Source: Pontederia crassipes
Lineage: Eukaryota > Streptophyta > Magnoliopsida > Commelinales > Pontederiaceae
NCBI GenBank assembly: GCA_030549335.1
Contig: CM060184.1
Coordinates: forward strand, 44,047,909 to 44,111,908
Direction of reading: 5' to 3'
Length of the DNA: 64,000 nt
The notes under the pieces were generated by a model. That model saw only the letters and a list, made by a program, of their open reading frames with translations, made no database searches and had not been told where the DNA came from. This document shows positions 25,009-36,783 of this stretch, piece by piece; the stretch's first letter is position 1, and each line of letters begins with the position of its first letter. The position numbers and the translations under genes are program-made.

Positions 25009-25189
25009 GTTTGGTATTACAATATGCTTAGGACCTATGCTAAGTATGTCATAGAATTGTCAAGTATCTAAGTTCATGTGTAACCATCATGAGTAACCAT
25101 CCGAAGTAAAAAAAATATGTAAATTTTGTGTCTGATTGTATGTTTTCAATTAACCAACTAATGTTTGGTTGGGTATTATTATGTGAAGA

Positions 25190-26960
25190 ATGGACCAGGA
25201 GGGTCCTGCAAACGCTTCAGGAGGACAAAGAGAATTGATTGAAAGTATGACCCACATGGCTCGTGTTATGAAAAGGAATGCGGGCTCTAACCACTCCAGT
25301 GGACCGAGTTTCAGAATTGTGAAGTTTTTGAAGTTGCATCCCTTTACTTTCAATGGGGATAAAGATCCAAACAAGGCAGAGGCCTAGCTAAATGTTATCA
25401 TTGAGAAGTTCAAAACCACAGACTATTCTAACATGCAAGAGGTCAACCTAGCCACCATTCAGGCTCATTACTAGTGGAAGTTAGTAACCAAGAGTTAGTT
25501 TGCAGATGAAGATGCGATCACTTGGAAGGACTTCAAGAAGGCCTTCAGGAACCAGTGTCTCCCTCCACAAGTTAGGGAGAAGAAGTAGGTTGAAATTATG
25601 ATCCTGCAACAATGAAGCATGATAGTTGAGGAGTTACCTCAACAAGTTCGTGGAGCTAAAAAGATACAATCCTCTAAAGGAAGATGAAGAAGTGATGATC
25701 AACCACTTCATTAAAGAATTGAATACATGTTTGAGAATGAATGTCCTACCACCACGGCTAAGGCAATCATCCTATCCTTCAAGTTAGTTAGAGAGATAGA
25801 CACTTAGAAGAAGTATGAGCACGACAAGGAATCAAGAAAAGATCAAAAGAAATACAAAGACAAGAAGAACAAAGACTCAAAGCGTTAATCCAAAGATGAA
25901 GGGGGGCAAGTCCGCAAAGCCTGTTCTTATTGTCACAAGTTCCACCCAGGAGAATGCATGATGAAGTTTGGTGCATGTCTTAACTGTGACAAGATGGGCC
26001 ACTATATCATAGACTGCTTAGAGAAGAAGCCCGAGCACTAGGACAAGGGCAAGGACAAGCAAGTTAAGAATCAATAGAGGGCACCTAGAAGGGTCTAGTC
26101 TACGCAAATGGATGAGACAAATCTAATGAAGTGATCTAAGGTAACTTTCTTGTAGCTAATCATTATGCAAATATTTTATTTGATTCTGGTGCCATACATT
26201 CCTTTATATCGTCTGCATTTGTTAACTTACTGAATGTTAAGATGGAAAGTATAAGTGGCATATGAATGTTGCAACTCCACTAGAGATGGTCTCTATGAGA
26301 CATCCGTGATGATTGAGTGAGTTAACTACTCAGTTGACCACATAATACTACGCATGATAGATTATGATGTCATTTTAGGAATGAATTAATTAACTTTACC
26401 ATGATGATTATATGATGTGTCGAGAAAGAAATATGAAGATCAACAAGAAGGATGGTACTTCTGTGACCTTTCACGAAATTCCATCAAGGAAAAAGAAGAT
26501 AATAATTTCCCCAGCCAAAGCAAGCAAGATATTGAACAAGGATTGTCGAGAATTTCTAATAAGCGTCATCAAGAGTGATTTTCAACCTAAAACTTTATAA
26601 GAACTCGAAGTGGTTAGGGACTTTTCAAATATTTTCCCGATGAGCTCCTGGGATTACCTCTGGAAAGAAAAATTGACTTTCACATTGAGTTGATGTTAGG
26701 GATGGTCTCAATTTCAAAACCTTTCTACATAATGACACTAATAGATATGAAGGACTAAAGTCTCAATTGTAGGAATTGTTAAATAGAAAATTTATCATGT
26801 CAAGTGTGTTTTTGTGAGATGCACCTATTCTATTTGTGAAGAAGAAAAATGAATCACTAAGGTTTTGTATTGACACAAAATGAGCATCAAGAATAAGTAC
26901 CCTCTACCAATAGTAGATTATCTATTTGATAATTTATCTTTAGCGTCAATGTTTTATGCC
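25190..26960 (+). pseudogene. Chromovirus gag, protease and RT start
   Basis: The region starts with MDQEGPANASGGQRELIE and a gag body. It has two zinc knuckles near 25,918-26,015 (CSYCHKFHPGEC and the canonical CLNCDKMGHYIIDC), then an aspartic protease motif LFDSGAIHSF (about 26,173-26,202) and YDVILGMN (about 26,362). Next come the RT-entry motifs FPDELLGLPLERKIDF and PLPIVDYLFDNL. Homology ends about 26,960, before the YxDD catalytic box. Many in-frame TAG stops (often in place of CAG/TGG, as expected from C-to-T decay) show it is dead. Its strand is opposite to the RNase H at 24,046-24,480. Confidence 0.85.
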
Positions 26961-27420
26961 TCAATGATTGCTTTATAACCCTGTCAGACTCTACTTTCGT
27001 GAACATCAATCTATCAATTTAGTCTTTTGGCCTTATAATAATTGATCTCACAATAGTTGAGAGTTATGTTGTTGCCCTCACAATAAGCTAGCTAGGCTTT
27101 GGAGATGCTCCCTTCGCAAAGGCGACTATGAATCGTTGTCGTCATGAGAACAATTATTTATGAATAAAATACATACACTGAGGTGTAAGAATAATTATCT
27201 TTTGGCAATCCGATAAGGGCCATTGAATAATAATCCGATAGGCGACATGTAAGAATCTTTGTCAACTAAGTTCATTATGCAAATAACAATCGTTATTATG
27301 TCGTTCAATCTTCATATTTTAATTTAATTGTGGAGGAACATGCTTCGTGTATTTAAGTGTCATATATAATTATCAATCATCAATACAATATATAATCTTT
27401 GAAAATAGGGTCTGAAATAG
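26961..27420. other. Non-coding stretch within the chromovirus nest
   Basis: I see no coding region or clear repeat. By position it could be LTR/leader sequence of the outer element, but no match supports that. Confidence 0.3.
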
Positions 27421-27824
27421 CATAGAAGGCATTTTTGGTCGGTACGATCATGAAAGGATTGTCACGCTCATGTCAATAACTTGTAACTATCGTGACATTC
27501 AGGTTCACAAGTGTTACAAAGGATCCATAATCTGCCTTCGTGGCTATAATGCCCAAGTAGGTCAAGATCATGCTTGGCGCTATAATGACTGTGACAAGAA
27601 TGTTATGGGCATTACGGTGAGCTGAACTTCAATTCTTTTTACTTGCTATTGTTCCAAAGGTTGGCATGACTTCCCTTGTGCTTCTTCTTCTCCTTCCTCA
27701 AGCCTCAATGTCAAATTAGATAAAAGAGATCAACAATAGGGAGTCTAGGTTTTTATATAGGAGATATATTAGCATTTTGGCCCAAAAGTCTAATTCACCC
27801 TTAATAAAATTTTGGGTTGTTAGA
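27421..27824 (-). mobile_element. 5' LTR start remnant of the outer chromovirus
   Basis: The minus strand from 27,824 reads TCTAACAACCCAAAATTTT, then CTCCTATATAAAAACCTAG (TATA at 27,751-27,760) and GCTTGAGGAAGGAGAAG. This is collinear with the segment running down from 5,211 and so identifies the opposite LTR of the same old element. Similarity ends near 27,675. Beyond that, spaced motifs such as GTTATGGGCATTACGG and ACTATCGTGACATT recall the LTR arrays seen elsewhere. Confidence 0.6.
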
Positions 27825-30540
27825 GACGTCATATTTGTGCCATAGCAACTTTGGATCAGATTCAAGTCAGTTGGAAGATTAGTGGATCTTAATCCATATT
27901 TGTACCATATGACGTCATCTCAGATACAAGAGCTGCTACCTTATATTGTGAATACGAATTGCATTTTTATTATTGGATTACTTCACCTTTAGAATGATAG
28001 TTTTTTATTCTATTTCATTAGAATTTAATTGGGCTTTTAGCTCATTAAACTCTAGTTAGAAATTTAGTTTCTTATGTAAGGGACTTAGCTTCCTCTTATT
28101 AAGAAGAGGCTTTCTTGTAAAGAGGTGACTAATTATTATTAATTGTTAGAGAGAGATTTCCTTTATTCTTTGTGGACTTCGACTTGAAATTTTTATTTTG
28201 TAATTTTCTTATCATTTAAATTTTATCATTTGGACATTGATTCTTATGCACGTGTTCGCATCTTCATCAATATTTTTGTTTTTTTTTTCTATTTGTGATT
28301 CGTGTCTAGTGTTAGTGTTGTACAGAAAAATGCAATAGTCGACAAAACAAAATTCTCTAATTCAAAAACAACATTTTCTAATTTAGCCCTTTCACTATGT
28401 TCCACTGTTATATATAACAGAGTGCAATTTGAAGGTGTACTATTTGCGATGATTAATGACAAAATAGGATATCCACTTTTGACGTTCATATTTTAAACAT
28501 TAACTCTGATAATGTGCTCAAGATTTATTTGAAGAACTTGATCGATATTTGAACTTGGAATTGAGACGTATTCGGTTACTGTGCTAAAATTGTTGAGTCC
28601 ATGAGTTAACTACATCGGATTGATGCTGTTTATTTATCTAACACAAATATTCATTCGTTATTAGAAAAAGAAAAAGACTATATAGATAGAAGATTGAGTG
28701 CGGTTGATGTGATGTGATAAGAAAAAAAGATGAAATTATTGTGTGACAGTGAGAGGGGGAGATTCCCTTGTCCATTCACAGTTGAGCATTCTGTCTGGGT
28801 GGGCGATGCAGCATACATGCATACATACGCTTGGTCATTATCGAGCATGACAAAAATTTTATTATTACTACTACTGCTGTTGTTGTTATTATTATTATTA
28901 TTATTATCACTTTTGGTTGTGGTGGGGGGGGCACATAAATTTGGATCCAACTCATCTACTAGTTGTACCTCCTGCCTGGCATCAATAATTCCCCCTTCCC
29001 CTGTGAATTGTGTGATCGCATCGTCCCAATGTTTCACTGCAGTGCACCCAGCTCAAGACAACAACAAAATAAATAAATAAAAACAATAATAAATTCAATT
29101 AATCATTCATAACATTGAGTATATTCTCTAAAAGGAAAGGTCATAATTTTATTTATTTAGTGCGAGTTCATCCTGGTGCTTTTTCATTTTCTTTCTTTCT
29201 TCTTCTTTTTATTCTTTTTTTTTTTATTCTTTTTTTTTTAAAAAAACAAAACTTGATGGGATAATGCTCAATCAATATGGTAGTAGAAAAGGAAATTGAA
29301 CCTGTTGATGACAACATCATTCTATTTTTATTTTGTGTGTGTGTGTGTGATTTGACTGTAACGTAGCATTAAAAATTGTAATCGGCTGCATGGCAAGTGA
29401 ACCAACGTGTTTCGCCTGATCATGACGAGATACGAGGTAATCAAGATTCTTCTATTTTTTTTGGCATGTTTATAATTATTAATTTTGGGTAATTTTGCTA
29501 CCGGCTGGTGGTAGTTTGCCAAGCAAATAAAAAAAGCTGTTAAAACTTTGTGCAAATAGTGTTATGTTTATTTCTCGTGCAACACCACATTCCTGACAAT
29601 ACCCTTTAAGAAAAAAGAAATGTGTACTACATTTACTCTTTTATTGTATTGTATTATTTTTTACTTGCCGAACAAATTTGACAAGCACAAATTTATCTTA
29701 ACGACGAGCTAAGCTTCATAGTATACGTATCCTAAATAGTCATTCAGGAACATTAATTATTTAACGGCCAACTTTTATTTGCAAAATTAATAATTTTGGC
29801 GATTGCCCATAATTTTTTTAAAATGAGATAAAACATCTAAAACTATAAGCTCGAAGCATCTTATTTTTCAAATAAAATTATTAGAAATTTTAACTGCAGA
29901 CGAACTAACATATTTAACAATTAACAAGAGTTATTGATAAATTCAAGTTAAAAATACTCCATATATATGAATGCAACTTACATTATCATTTTTAAATAAA
30001 CAAGGTACTCAAATAAGCAAAGACAAATGGAATAAGCATCATCAATGGAACAAAAGTAATGCATGGGGATAATAAAGATGGTCGACATCTCGATTGAAAA
30101 TTTAAACTTCATCTATCTAACCGATCTGTCTGAAGTTATTATGTGTAAAATCTTTAATAGAATATTAATTTTAACTATACGATTTGACTAATATAATTAT
30201 TAAAAAATAATATAAAATATATTCATGATAATGATAATTATTCTAAATTTAAATGTTTTGATGTAATTTAACTTAAAATTAATAGAAGTATAATTTACTA
30301 GAATGTAACTTAAGTCTTCATTGCATAAAGCTTATCAAAACATATATTTAAAATATATATACACACACACATATATATATATATAGATCAATATGATAGT
30401 TCATGTAATTATTATAATTTTATATTTATTTAGTAAAAAATTCTATTAACACACATTACAAAATATAGGTATTCTAAAGGATGAATTTCTTTTTGTCCTA
30501 AAACAAATCCAATTTTTTACTCATAATTTTCGGTTTTTGA
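27825..30540. other. Intergenic region upstream of the WRKY gene
   Basis: No gene is recognisable. It contains an ATT/CTG trinucleotide microsatellite (about 28,859-28,909), poly-T/poly-A tracts (29,215-29,245), a short GT repeat (29,333-29,350) and an ATACACACAC/ATATAT stretch (30,350-30,385). Apparent open frames at 28,678-29,080 are translations of the microsatellite. Confidence 0.5.
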
Positions 30541-30592
30541 CACTTTTAATCTTACAAGAGAAAATGGGGAGTTGGATCACAGATCCAGTAAT

Positions 30593-30598
30593 CACGTG
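30593..30598. promoter_or_regulatory. G-box CACGTG upstream of WRKY gene
   Basis: A perfect CACGTG in the context ATCACGTGGTCACG lies 226 bp before the start codon. It is a known target of bZIP and bHLH factors. A single W-box core (TTGAC, 30,537-30,541) lies 50 bp upstream, compatible with WRKY self- or cross-regulation. Function is inferred from position only. Confidence 0.4.
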
Positions 30599-30818
30599 GT
30601 CACGCGCCTAACCCTGTCCGAACACGAACACGAGCACTTTTCGTCGCCCAGTCCAATTAGAGGCTTATTGGGGGGTATTTTAGTCTTTCAAGATAGCCCT
30701 GCCTGAGGGCAGAGATCTTTTTTTATTTCCCAATCTGCCCTTTTATGGTCTGCATATATCGAAAACGTGTCCTGCTGCTTGCCCACTCTGTCACTCCTCT
30801 CTCTGTCCTTGAAAAAGG

Positions 30819-33800
30819 ATGGCGGGGAATCAGGCGGCCTTGGGCGGGGATTTCGCCGGGCGGCCGGAGGAATGCTCGCAGGAGCTGGAGCTTCGGGTCC
30901 AGGCTCCCGGGGCCGGGGCCGGAGAACGAGGGGAGGCCAGGCGGGAGGCGGACTGGGCGAGCTGGCAAGCTGGGGGAACGGAGCCTAGGGTTCCATCTGT
31001 TGCCTCGGCGGTCGCTGGAGCTCGGTACAAATCCATGTCGCCGGCGAGGCTCCCGATCACGCGTTCCCCGTGCCTCACTATCCCTCCGGGCTTCAGCCCC
31101 TCTGCGCTGCTCGAGTCACCTGTCCTCCTCACCAACGTCAAGGTTCGCGAGATCTCCCCCCTAAGAAGCTCCATCTTTTTCGTCGCTTGGAGCAAAATGT
31201 TTGCTTCATTTCCTGTTATTTCTGTTGCGTGATCTCTAATTTTGGCGGTTCGTTTGCGTTATTTTACAAATTTAGGTCCTCTCCGTCGTCCTCGCTTATA
31301 TTAGAGTAAGAGTTGAGCTGGAGGTCTCGTTAACTACAAAACAACTCAGTTTCTTAAGTTCATTACTGAGATTATAGGCAAAAAAAGCCGTTCATTTTAA
31401 TTGTCAACCGCATTTCTGCGTTGCTCTGGTAGAAAAGTAAACTTTGGCGTCATTATTTGGATTGTTGGCTGCCTTAATTTTTTTTCTTGCAGATACATTT
31501 ACTGTAGGACAAACGAAATTCTGGATTTGTTTTTTTCGTTTGTGGTGTCTGCAATTGGTAGAATGAGAACATCCCTAGCTTTTCTGCTGGTTTGTGGAGT
31601 TCAACATCAACTTGTTCCTCTTTTGGGGTTTCAATGTGTACTTTTTGTATTGTCTTGGTGGCATAATTTGGTACAAGTGCATAATATGTCTGTGATCGTT
31701 GGGTACTGTTGCTGCGTAACTAGATTCTTATGCTCTTACTTTATGTCATTGTTTTTCTTCACCTTTATGCTAGATGATCTGACAGGGGACATGTTAAATA
31801 ACTTGTTTGGTGTCTCTCTTGGATCAGTATTCTCCCTTGCTCTTCAAGATACTAGACTCCTATCCTTTAGTGAACATCTGTACTTCTAGGAGTTCTCTTT
31901 TCGCTAGTGCTTTGCTCTTTTTGTGGTACTAGTGCATTGCCCTTTGCTTCTTGTGACATGTTTGCCCATAAAAAAAAATCCTAAGTTAGATATCAAAATG
32001 TTTGTGTGATGTTATTTCTCTTTCGGAGTTATCATGCAATCTCACTGAATTTTGTCATTCAAGTAATTGTAGGTATCCAATTTTCGTCTTGAAAATGAGT
32101 TTTTTGCAACTCTTTTTGGCTGTAGCCCACTGTGATTTCACATATCCTTGCACTTTCATGGTGATGGTTGAACAACGAATTTATTAATTTTTTTCAGTTA
32201 CAAAACATTGGAATGTCTTATTGTGGTATCATGGTCATTCATGTTTCTCGTACCAATTTCTTCGCTGAAATATCTATCATAGCCATATTTGTAACACTTA
32301 TATATATGCAAATTTGAAACATTGTTGTGGACAATGGAGTTAAACTCCATATGGTAGATTAGATATTTTTCAAAATCCTTAGATTGACTGTCTTGAAGCA
32401 AAGGGTGCCAGGGAATATCTTTGGTTCACTTGGAAGAATTCTTGTTTTTATCTTTCAGGAACAATTGTCTTGAACTGATTAAGCATGTTTTAAGAAGGTC
32501 AAAACTGAATTAGCATTTTGGAACTCAATAATATCATCCTATAAACATAAGAAGAGTCATGAAATGGAAAGTCAGAAATGCAGAATGTTTGATATCTCAG
32601 GATCGACATAATTACATTTGAATTTTACCCATCTTAACAAATCTTTATTTTCTTATTACCATTTTGTTATGCAGGCTGAGCCCTCACCAACCACTGGTTC
32701 GTTCCACATGTCTTCCTTTTTAGGGAAAACTGCTCACTCAAGCGCATCATCTTCTCCAAGAGATTCTTTAGGCATCAATGCTCATGATGAGCGTAATGCT
32801 GGAGGGTTTGAGTTTAAGTCCCACTCCAGAACCTACTACAAATCAGGCTTCGCCCCAGTGGGACCTCTGGTATTTTCCACTTGCATTATCGAGCTACAAT
32901 ATTGTCTTAGCTAGATATGTAATACCTTTCTGCATATAATGGCATGGCACTATTCATGAACGAAAGATTATTATGGTAAGAGGACAATATTTTTAAGAGA
33001 TGGTAAGAGGACATTGAGAAGTAACATGAGGCTAATTCTACTATTACTTTTTTCCAATTGAACTTAAGAAGATTGTATGAGAAGAAACAAAGCAATAAAG
33101 TACAATAGAATGTAACTTTGTGGTCAGCTTCCTCTTTCTTGTAAACAGGTACCTGGGTTATAAGAAAAGTAAATCCTAGATCCAGACAAAAAAAAGTACA
33201 CATATTTCACTGTCCTCTGAAAGTACACGTATTTCACTGTCCTCTTGCAGTTAGATCATTGGAAACATGACACATGATAGTCAGTCTGGTAGATGTATGC
33301 AAATTTGGAAGGCTATATCTTTGGGGTGAGAGTTTCTATATGTGAACATTCCTTTCTTTACCAGATCATTGTATATAGTGTGGGAAAGAGGTTGGTGGTA
33401 GGGTTGTATGTCTCTCTTTTTTTTTTTTTTTTTGAGGAGAAGAAGCTGGTGGTAGGATTGTATGTCTATTGTACTTACAATTTGTGACACATGTAACGTA
33501 ACATGGTGGATTTACTTAAATCTTTCAATTGTATGTCACTGTCCTTTTGTGGTTAGATAATTGGAAACATGACACGAGATAGTCTGTTGTAGATGTATGT
33601 AAATTTAAAAGGCATTTGCTTCCTATATCTTTGGGGTGAGAATTTCTATATGTGAACATCCCTTTACCAGATCCTTGTATAGGGAGTGGGAAAGAAGTTG
33701 GTGGGAGGATTGTATTTCTTCTATACTTACCATTGTGACACATGTAACATAAGATAGTGGACTATAAATAACTCAGGATGACTCCACATCTCTGAAAACG

Positions 33801-36144
33801 AGTTTCATGCCAAAAAAATGTGAACAAGTTGGATGCTGGATGTACTTTCTAAGATAATAACCCTTGGATTTCCCAATTCTGAAAGGGGGTCTTTTTTGTC
33901 AATCTTTTCAATGTAGAACTACTGCATGAGAGGCATATAATCTTTGGCATATTATTTGTTCCAGGCATCTGTTAGCTCAAATAAAGAAGAAAACGCACAT
34001 GCAAATCAAGACCAGCTTCAATCTGAACCCCAGGACAGAATGTTCTCTATGGATGATTTGTCTTCTCCGGTATCAGCATCAAGTGCAGCTACTCAAACAG
34101 TGAAGTATACTGCATCTGTTCAAGCAGAAGCAAATGAACTACAACGTACACTGGATTCAGATAAAGAGTCACAGCCATTACAACCTGATCCAAGTGAACC
34201 TGCATCATCTTGTCTACATGAGAAGACAGCAGAAGATGGTTATAACTGGCGAAAGTACGGACAAAAACATGTGAAGGGGAGCGAATATCCCCGAAGTTAT
34301 TACAAATGCACACACCCTAATTGCCAAATGAAAAAACAATTGGAACGTTCTCATGATGGACAGATTACTGAAATCATCTATAAAGGTCAGCATGATCATC
34401 CCAAACCCCAGCCTAACCGCAGATTGGCTATTGGTGCACTTTCTTGTCAGGACGAGGAAAAATCTGACAGGTTTTGTTCAGTAATGGATGCAGACGGTAA
34501 GGGATTTGATCCCTGGCCAAAGTTGTTCCTCTTTAGTTTTTTCTTTTTAACTTAAGATCTACTTTGCAGATAAAGCATCAAATGCACCTACCTGCACATC
34601 TCATCAGGTTGATCCAAATGGTACTGCAGAATTATCTCCTGCCTCAGTTATTGATGAAGGTATTGAAGTTGGAGCTAGACAATTGAACACTTGTGATGAT
34701 GACGGTGTTAATGATGATCCAGAATCAAAGCGCAGGTGTTCTTTCTTTTCACATGTATGAACCAATTTCATGTATGCAAGGTAGCCCGATTGATAATTTC
34801 ATTTCTTAGCAGGAAAACTGATGTCGTCACTGCTGATGCTGCTTCAATTGGCAAAATAAATCGGGAACCACGTGTTGTTGTCCAAACTGTGAGCGAAGTT
34901 GATATCTTGGATGATGGATATCGTTGGAGGAAGTATGGACAGAAAGTAGTTAAAGGGAATCCTAATCCAAGGTGAACATTCTTCTGCATATGAACTTTGA
35001 TTTTGTGTGGAACTGATGATTATATTATTCTTTCTATGCCGTTTGAATAGATCAAAGGTATGGAATTAGCAGGACTCGGTATACAATGTCTAGCGGAGAA
35101 AACATTGGATCATCAGATATTTTTTTTGCTTATCCTATATCTCCTTTCTTAGACTTAGTTACAACAACAACAACAACAAAGCCTTATCCCATTAGGTGGG
35201 GTCGGCTACATGGATCATACGACGTCATTCCGCTATATTCGTTGATCCATGTTCATGAGATTCGACAGAGTTTTACGCTGGCTGTCGGGGCCTAACACAA
35301 CCCTCCTAACACAACCCTCCTTTCTTAGACTTAGTTATTTCCATCAAATATTGCCATGTTATATGTCTTAGTTTTCTTCATAGTAATGGAGAAACAAGCA
35401 TTAGGCATATATAATTTTTTATGATTTTTTTATAGGTATTACCTTTTATGATATTCAGTTGGTCCCTTTTTCTAAAAAAAAAATATGATATTCAGTTCAT
35501 TCCCATAGGCTATAGCACATAGGATTGTTGAACATAAGTAATTTCCAATCTCTGATTGTCAGTTCTTTTTCATTTTCAGAAGCTATTACAAGTGCACACA
35601 TGCTAGTTGTCCTGTTAGGAAGCACGTCGAGAGGGCATCCCATGATCCGAAAGCAGTGATAACAACATACGAGGGCAAACACAACCATGATGTTCCTGTA
35701 GCAAGGACTTCCGTGCATGAACTTGCACCCCCACTGGTGACAGAAGGCACCAATGCTATGAACAACCATGCATCAGCAACTCTGAACGGTATGTTCAGGG
35801 CTTGCAACACTGGAGTTGTTTCTCACCCATATGTTCAGCCAAGAGAGAATGACACGATCAGCCTGGACCTTGGTGTTGGCATTAGACCAAATCAAAGCAA
35901 CGAGCAGCAGCCATCTCTTGGGAAAGACCAGATTCACCACCATCAAGTACAGCCTACTGTTCCTGATCGAAGTAACATGGCTATGCAACCGGCTCATTTA
36001 TCAACTTTTTATGGAAATTCAAGCACAAACGTCATTGAGTCAAGGAATGACAGGAGCAGCGGATTTACGTTCAATGCAGCACCTGTAAACCGTTCATCTA
36101 ATGTGTACTATACAAGTACGGGAAATCTAATAATGGGTCCATAG
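30819..36144 (+). CDS. Group I WRKY transcription factor (WRKY20/SUSIBA2-like), six exons
   Basis: Nuclear DNA-binding protein expected to bind W-box (TTGACC/T) promoters. Predicted exons: 30,819-31,142, 32,675-32,869, 33,965-34,496, 34,570-34,735, 34,813-34,971 and 35,580-36,144. All junctions are GT..AG, phases agree, and the product is 646 residues. The N-terminal part has five Ser-Pro sites (S74, S83, S93, S100, S112), the clustered MAP-kinase target typical of group I. WRKYGQK occurs at 268-274 and 444-450. Zinc ligands are CX4C...HDH in domain 1 and CX4C...HNH in domain 2. A basic KRRK (about 404-407) is a likely nuclear signal. The intron after NPNPR inside domain 2 is the conserved WRKY intron. 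The SP cluster and the C-terminal tail suggest the WRKY20/SUSIBA2 branch, from memory of that family. Exon 1 is GC-rich; the start is the first ATG of the open frame. Confidence 0.95.
33237..33767. repeat. Tandem duplication in WRKY intron 2
   Basis: Two diverged copies of about 230-270 bp lie head to tail (about 33,237-33,507 and 33,536-33,767). They share in order ATTGGAAACATGACAC, ATATCTTTGGGGTGAGA, TTCTATATGTGAACAT and TGTGACACATGTAAC. The first copy contains a T17 tract and a small internal duplication of GGTGGTAG.TTGTATGTCT. The repeat lies wholly in the intron and does not touch splice sites. Confidence 0.85.
35141..35337 (-). mobile_element. SINE-like retroposon in WRKY intron 5 with 21-bp TSD
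   Basis: The 155-bp insert (35,162-35,316) is bracketed by a perfect 21-bp direct repeat beginning CTCCTTTCTTAG (35,141-35,161 and 35,317-35,337). This is the signature of LINE-driven retroposition. The insert starts on the plus strand with a CAA repeat followed by AGCCTTATCCCATTAGGTGG and GGTCGGCTACATGGATCA. This is a motif I know as common in plant SINEs with TTG-repeat tails. The tail lies at the low-coordinate side, so the SINE is antisense to the WRKY gene. Near its other end TAACACAACCCTCC is present twice. Confidence 0.8.
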
Positions 36145-36783
36145 AACGCCCCCAGCTTTCATATTTCCTCTAGATCTTCGGCTAGGACGAGGCACTCGGT
36201 TCAGATGTATCCTGTTGTGGCATAGTAATTATGTATTCTGAAGGGTAGGAGGCTAATTCTTTCCCTGTGTAGCTCTTAACACAATCATAGAACTTACATG
36301 AAAGTGATGTAAAATTTCTTTTAGTTCGATGGCCTACTAAGAGGTGGCCCCTTGATTTCACATGTTGTTGCAAGATGCACAGTGTACTGTATTGCTCCTC
36401 TAAAATTTGTACTGTATTGTATTGTACTGTTTCCTTCCCAAGAATTTATTAGAAAAAGAAGGGTGAATTTGCTTTCTCTACATGAATATGAATTTTGTAT
36501 CAGCAGGTGAGAATACTGGGAAATAAGATCATTCTCCAATGCTAGTTTCAAAAGACATGGCTGGAGATCCCAGAAAGTTTAGCAAGAAATTGTTAAAAAG
36601 ATGAGCAAAGTGTTGATGAGCTTCAAGACATTACAGAGTTCACAGTAAGAGAAGAGCACAACCTTTCTGTTTGCTGCTACATGTTTTTTGCTTCACGTTC
36701 GCTACACTCACTACAAGTTACAACTCAAAAGTAGAAACTAAGACGCTAAAAGTTCCAGCAGCGCCTTGTTAGATCATTCAGGT
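36145..36783. other. Shared 3' flank of WRKY and GRAS genes
   Basis: The 639 bp between the two convergent stop codons must hold both 3' UTRs and both polyadenylation regions. A repeated TGTACTGTATTG motif (36,380-36,430) lies in the middle. No separate gene is visible. Confidence 0.6.

Noticed and set aside
28678-29080. Open frames with poly-Asn and poly-Leu
   Set aside because: Both are read-throughs of the ATT microsatellite.
30830-31195. Antisense open frame over WRKY exon 1
   Set aside because: Shadow of a GC-rich coding exon; the sense frame has the family motifs.
31401-31889. 162-residue hydrophobic open frame
   Set aside because: Lies within WRKY intron 1; T-rich intron sequence read as Phe/Leu, with no homology signal.
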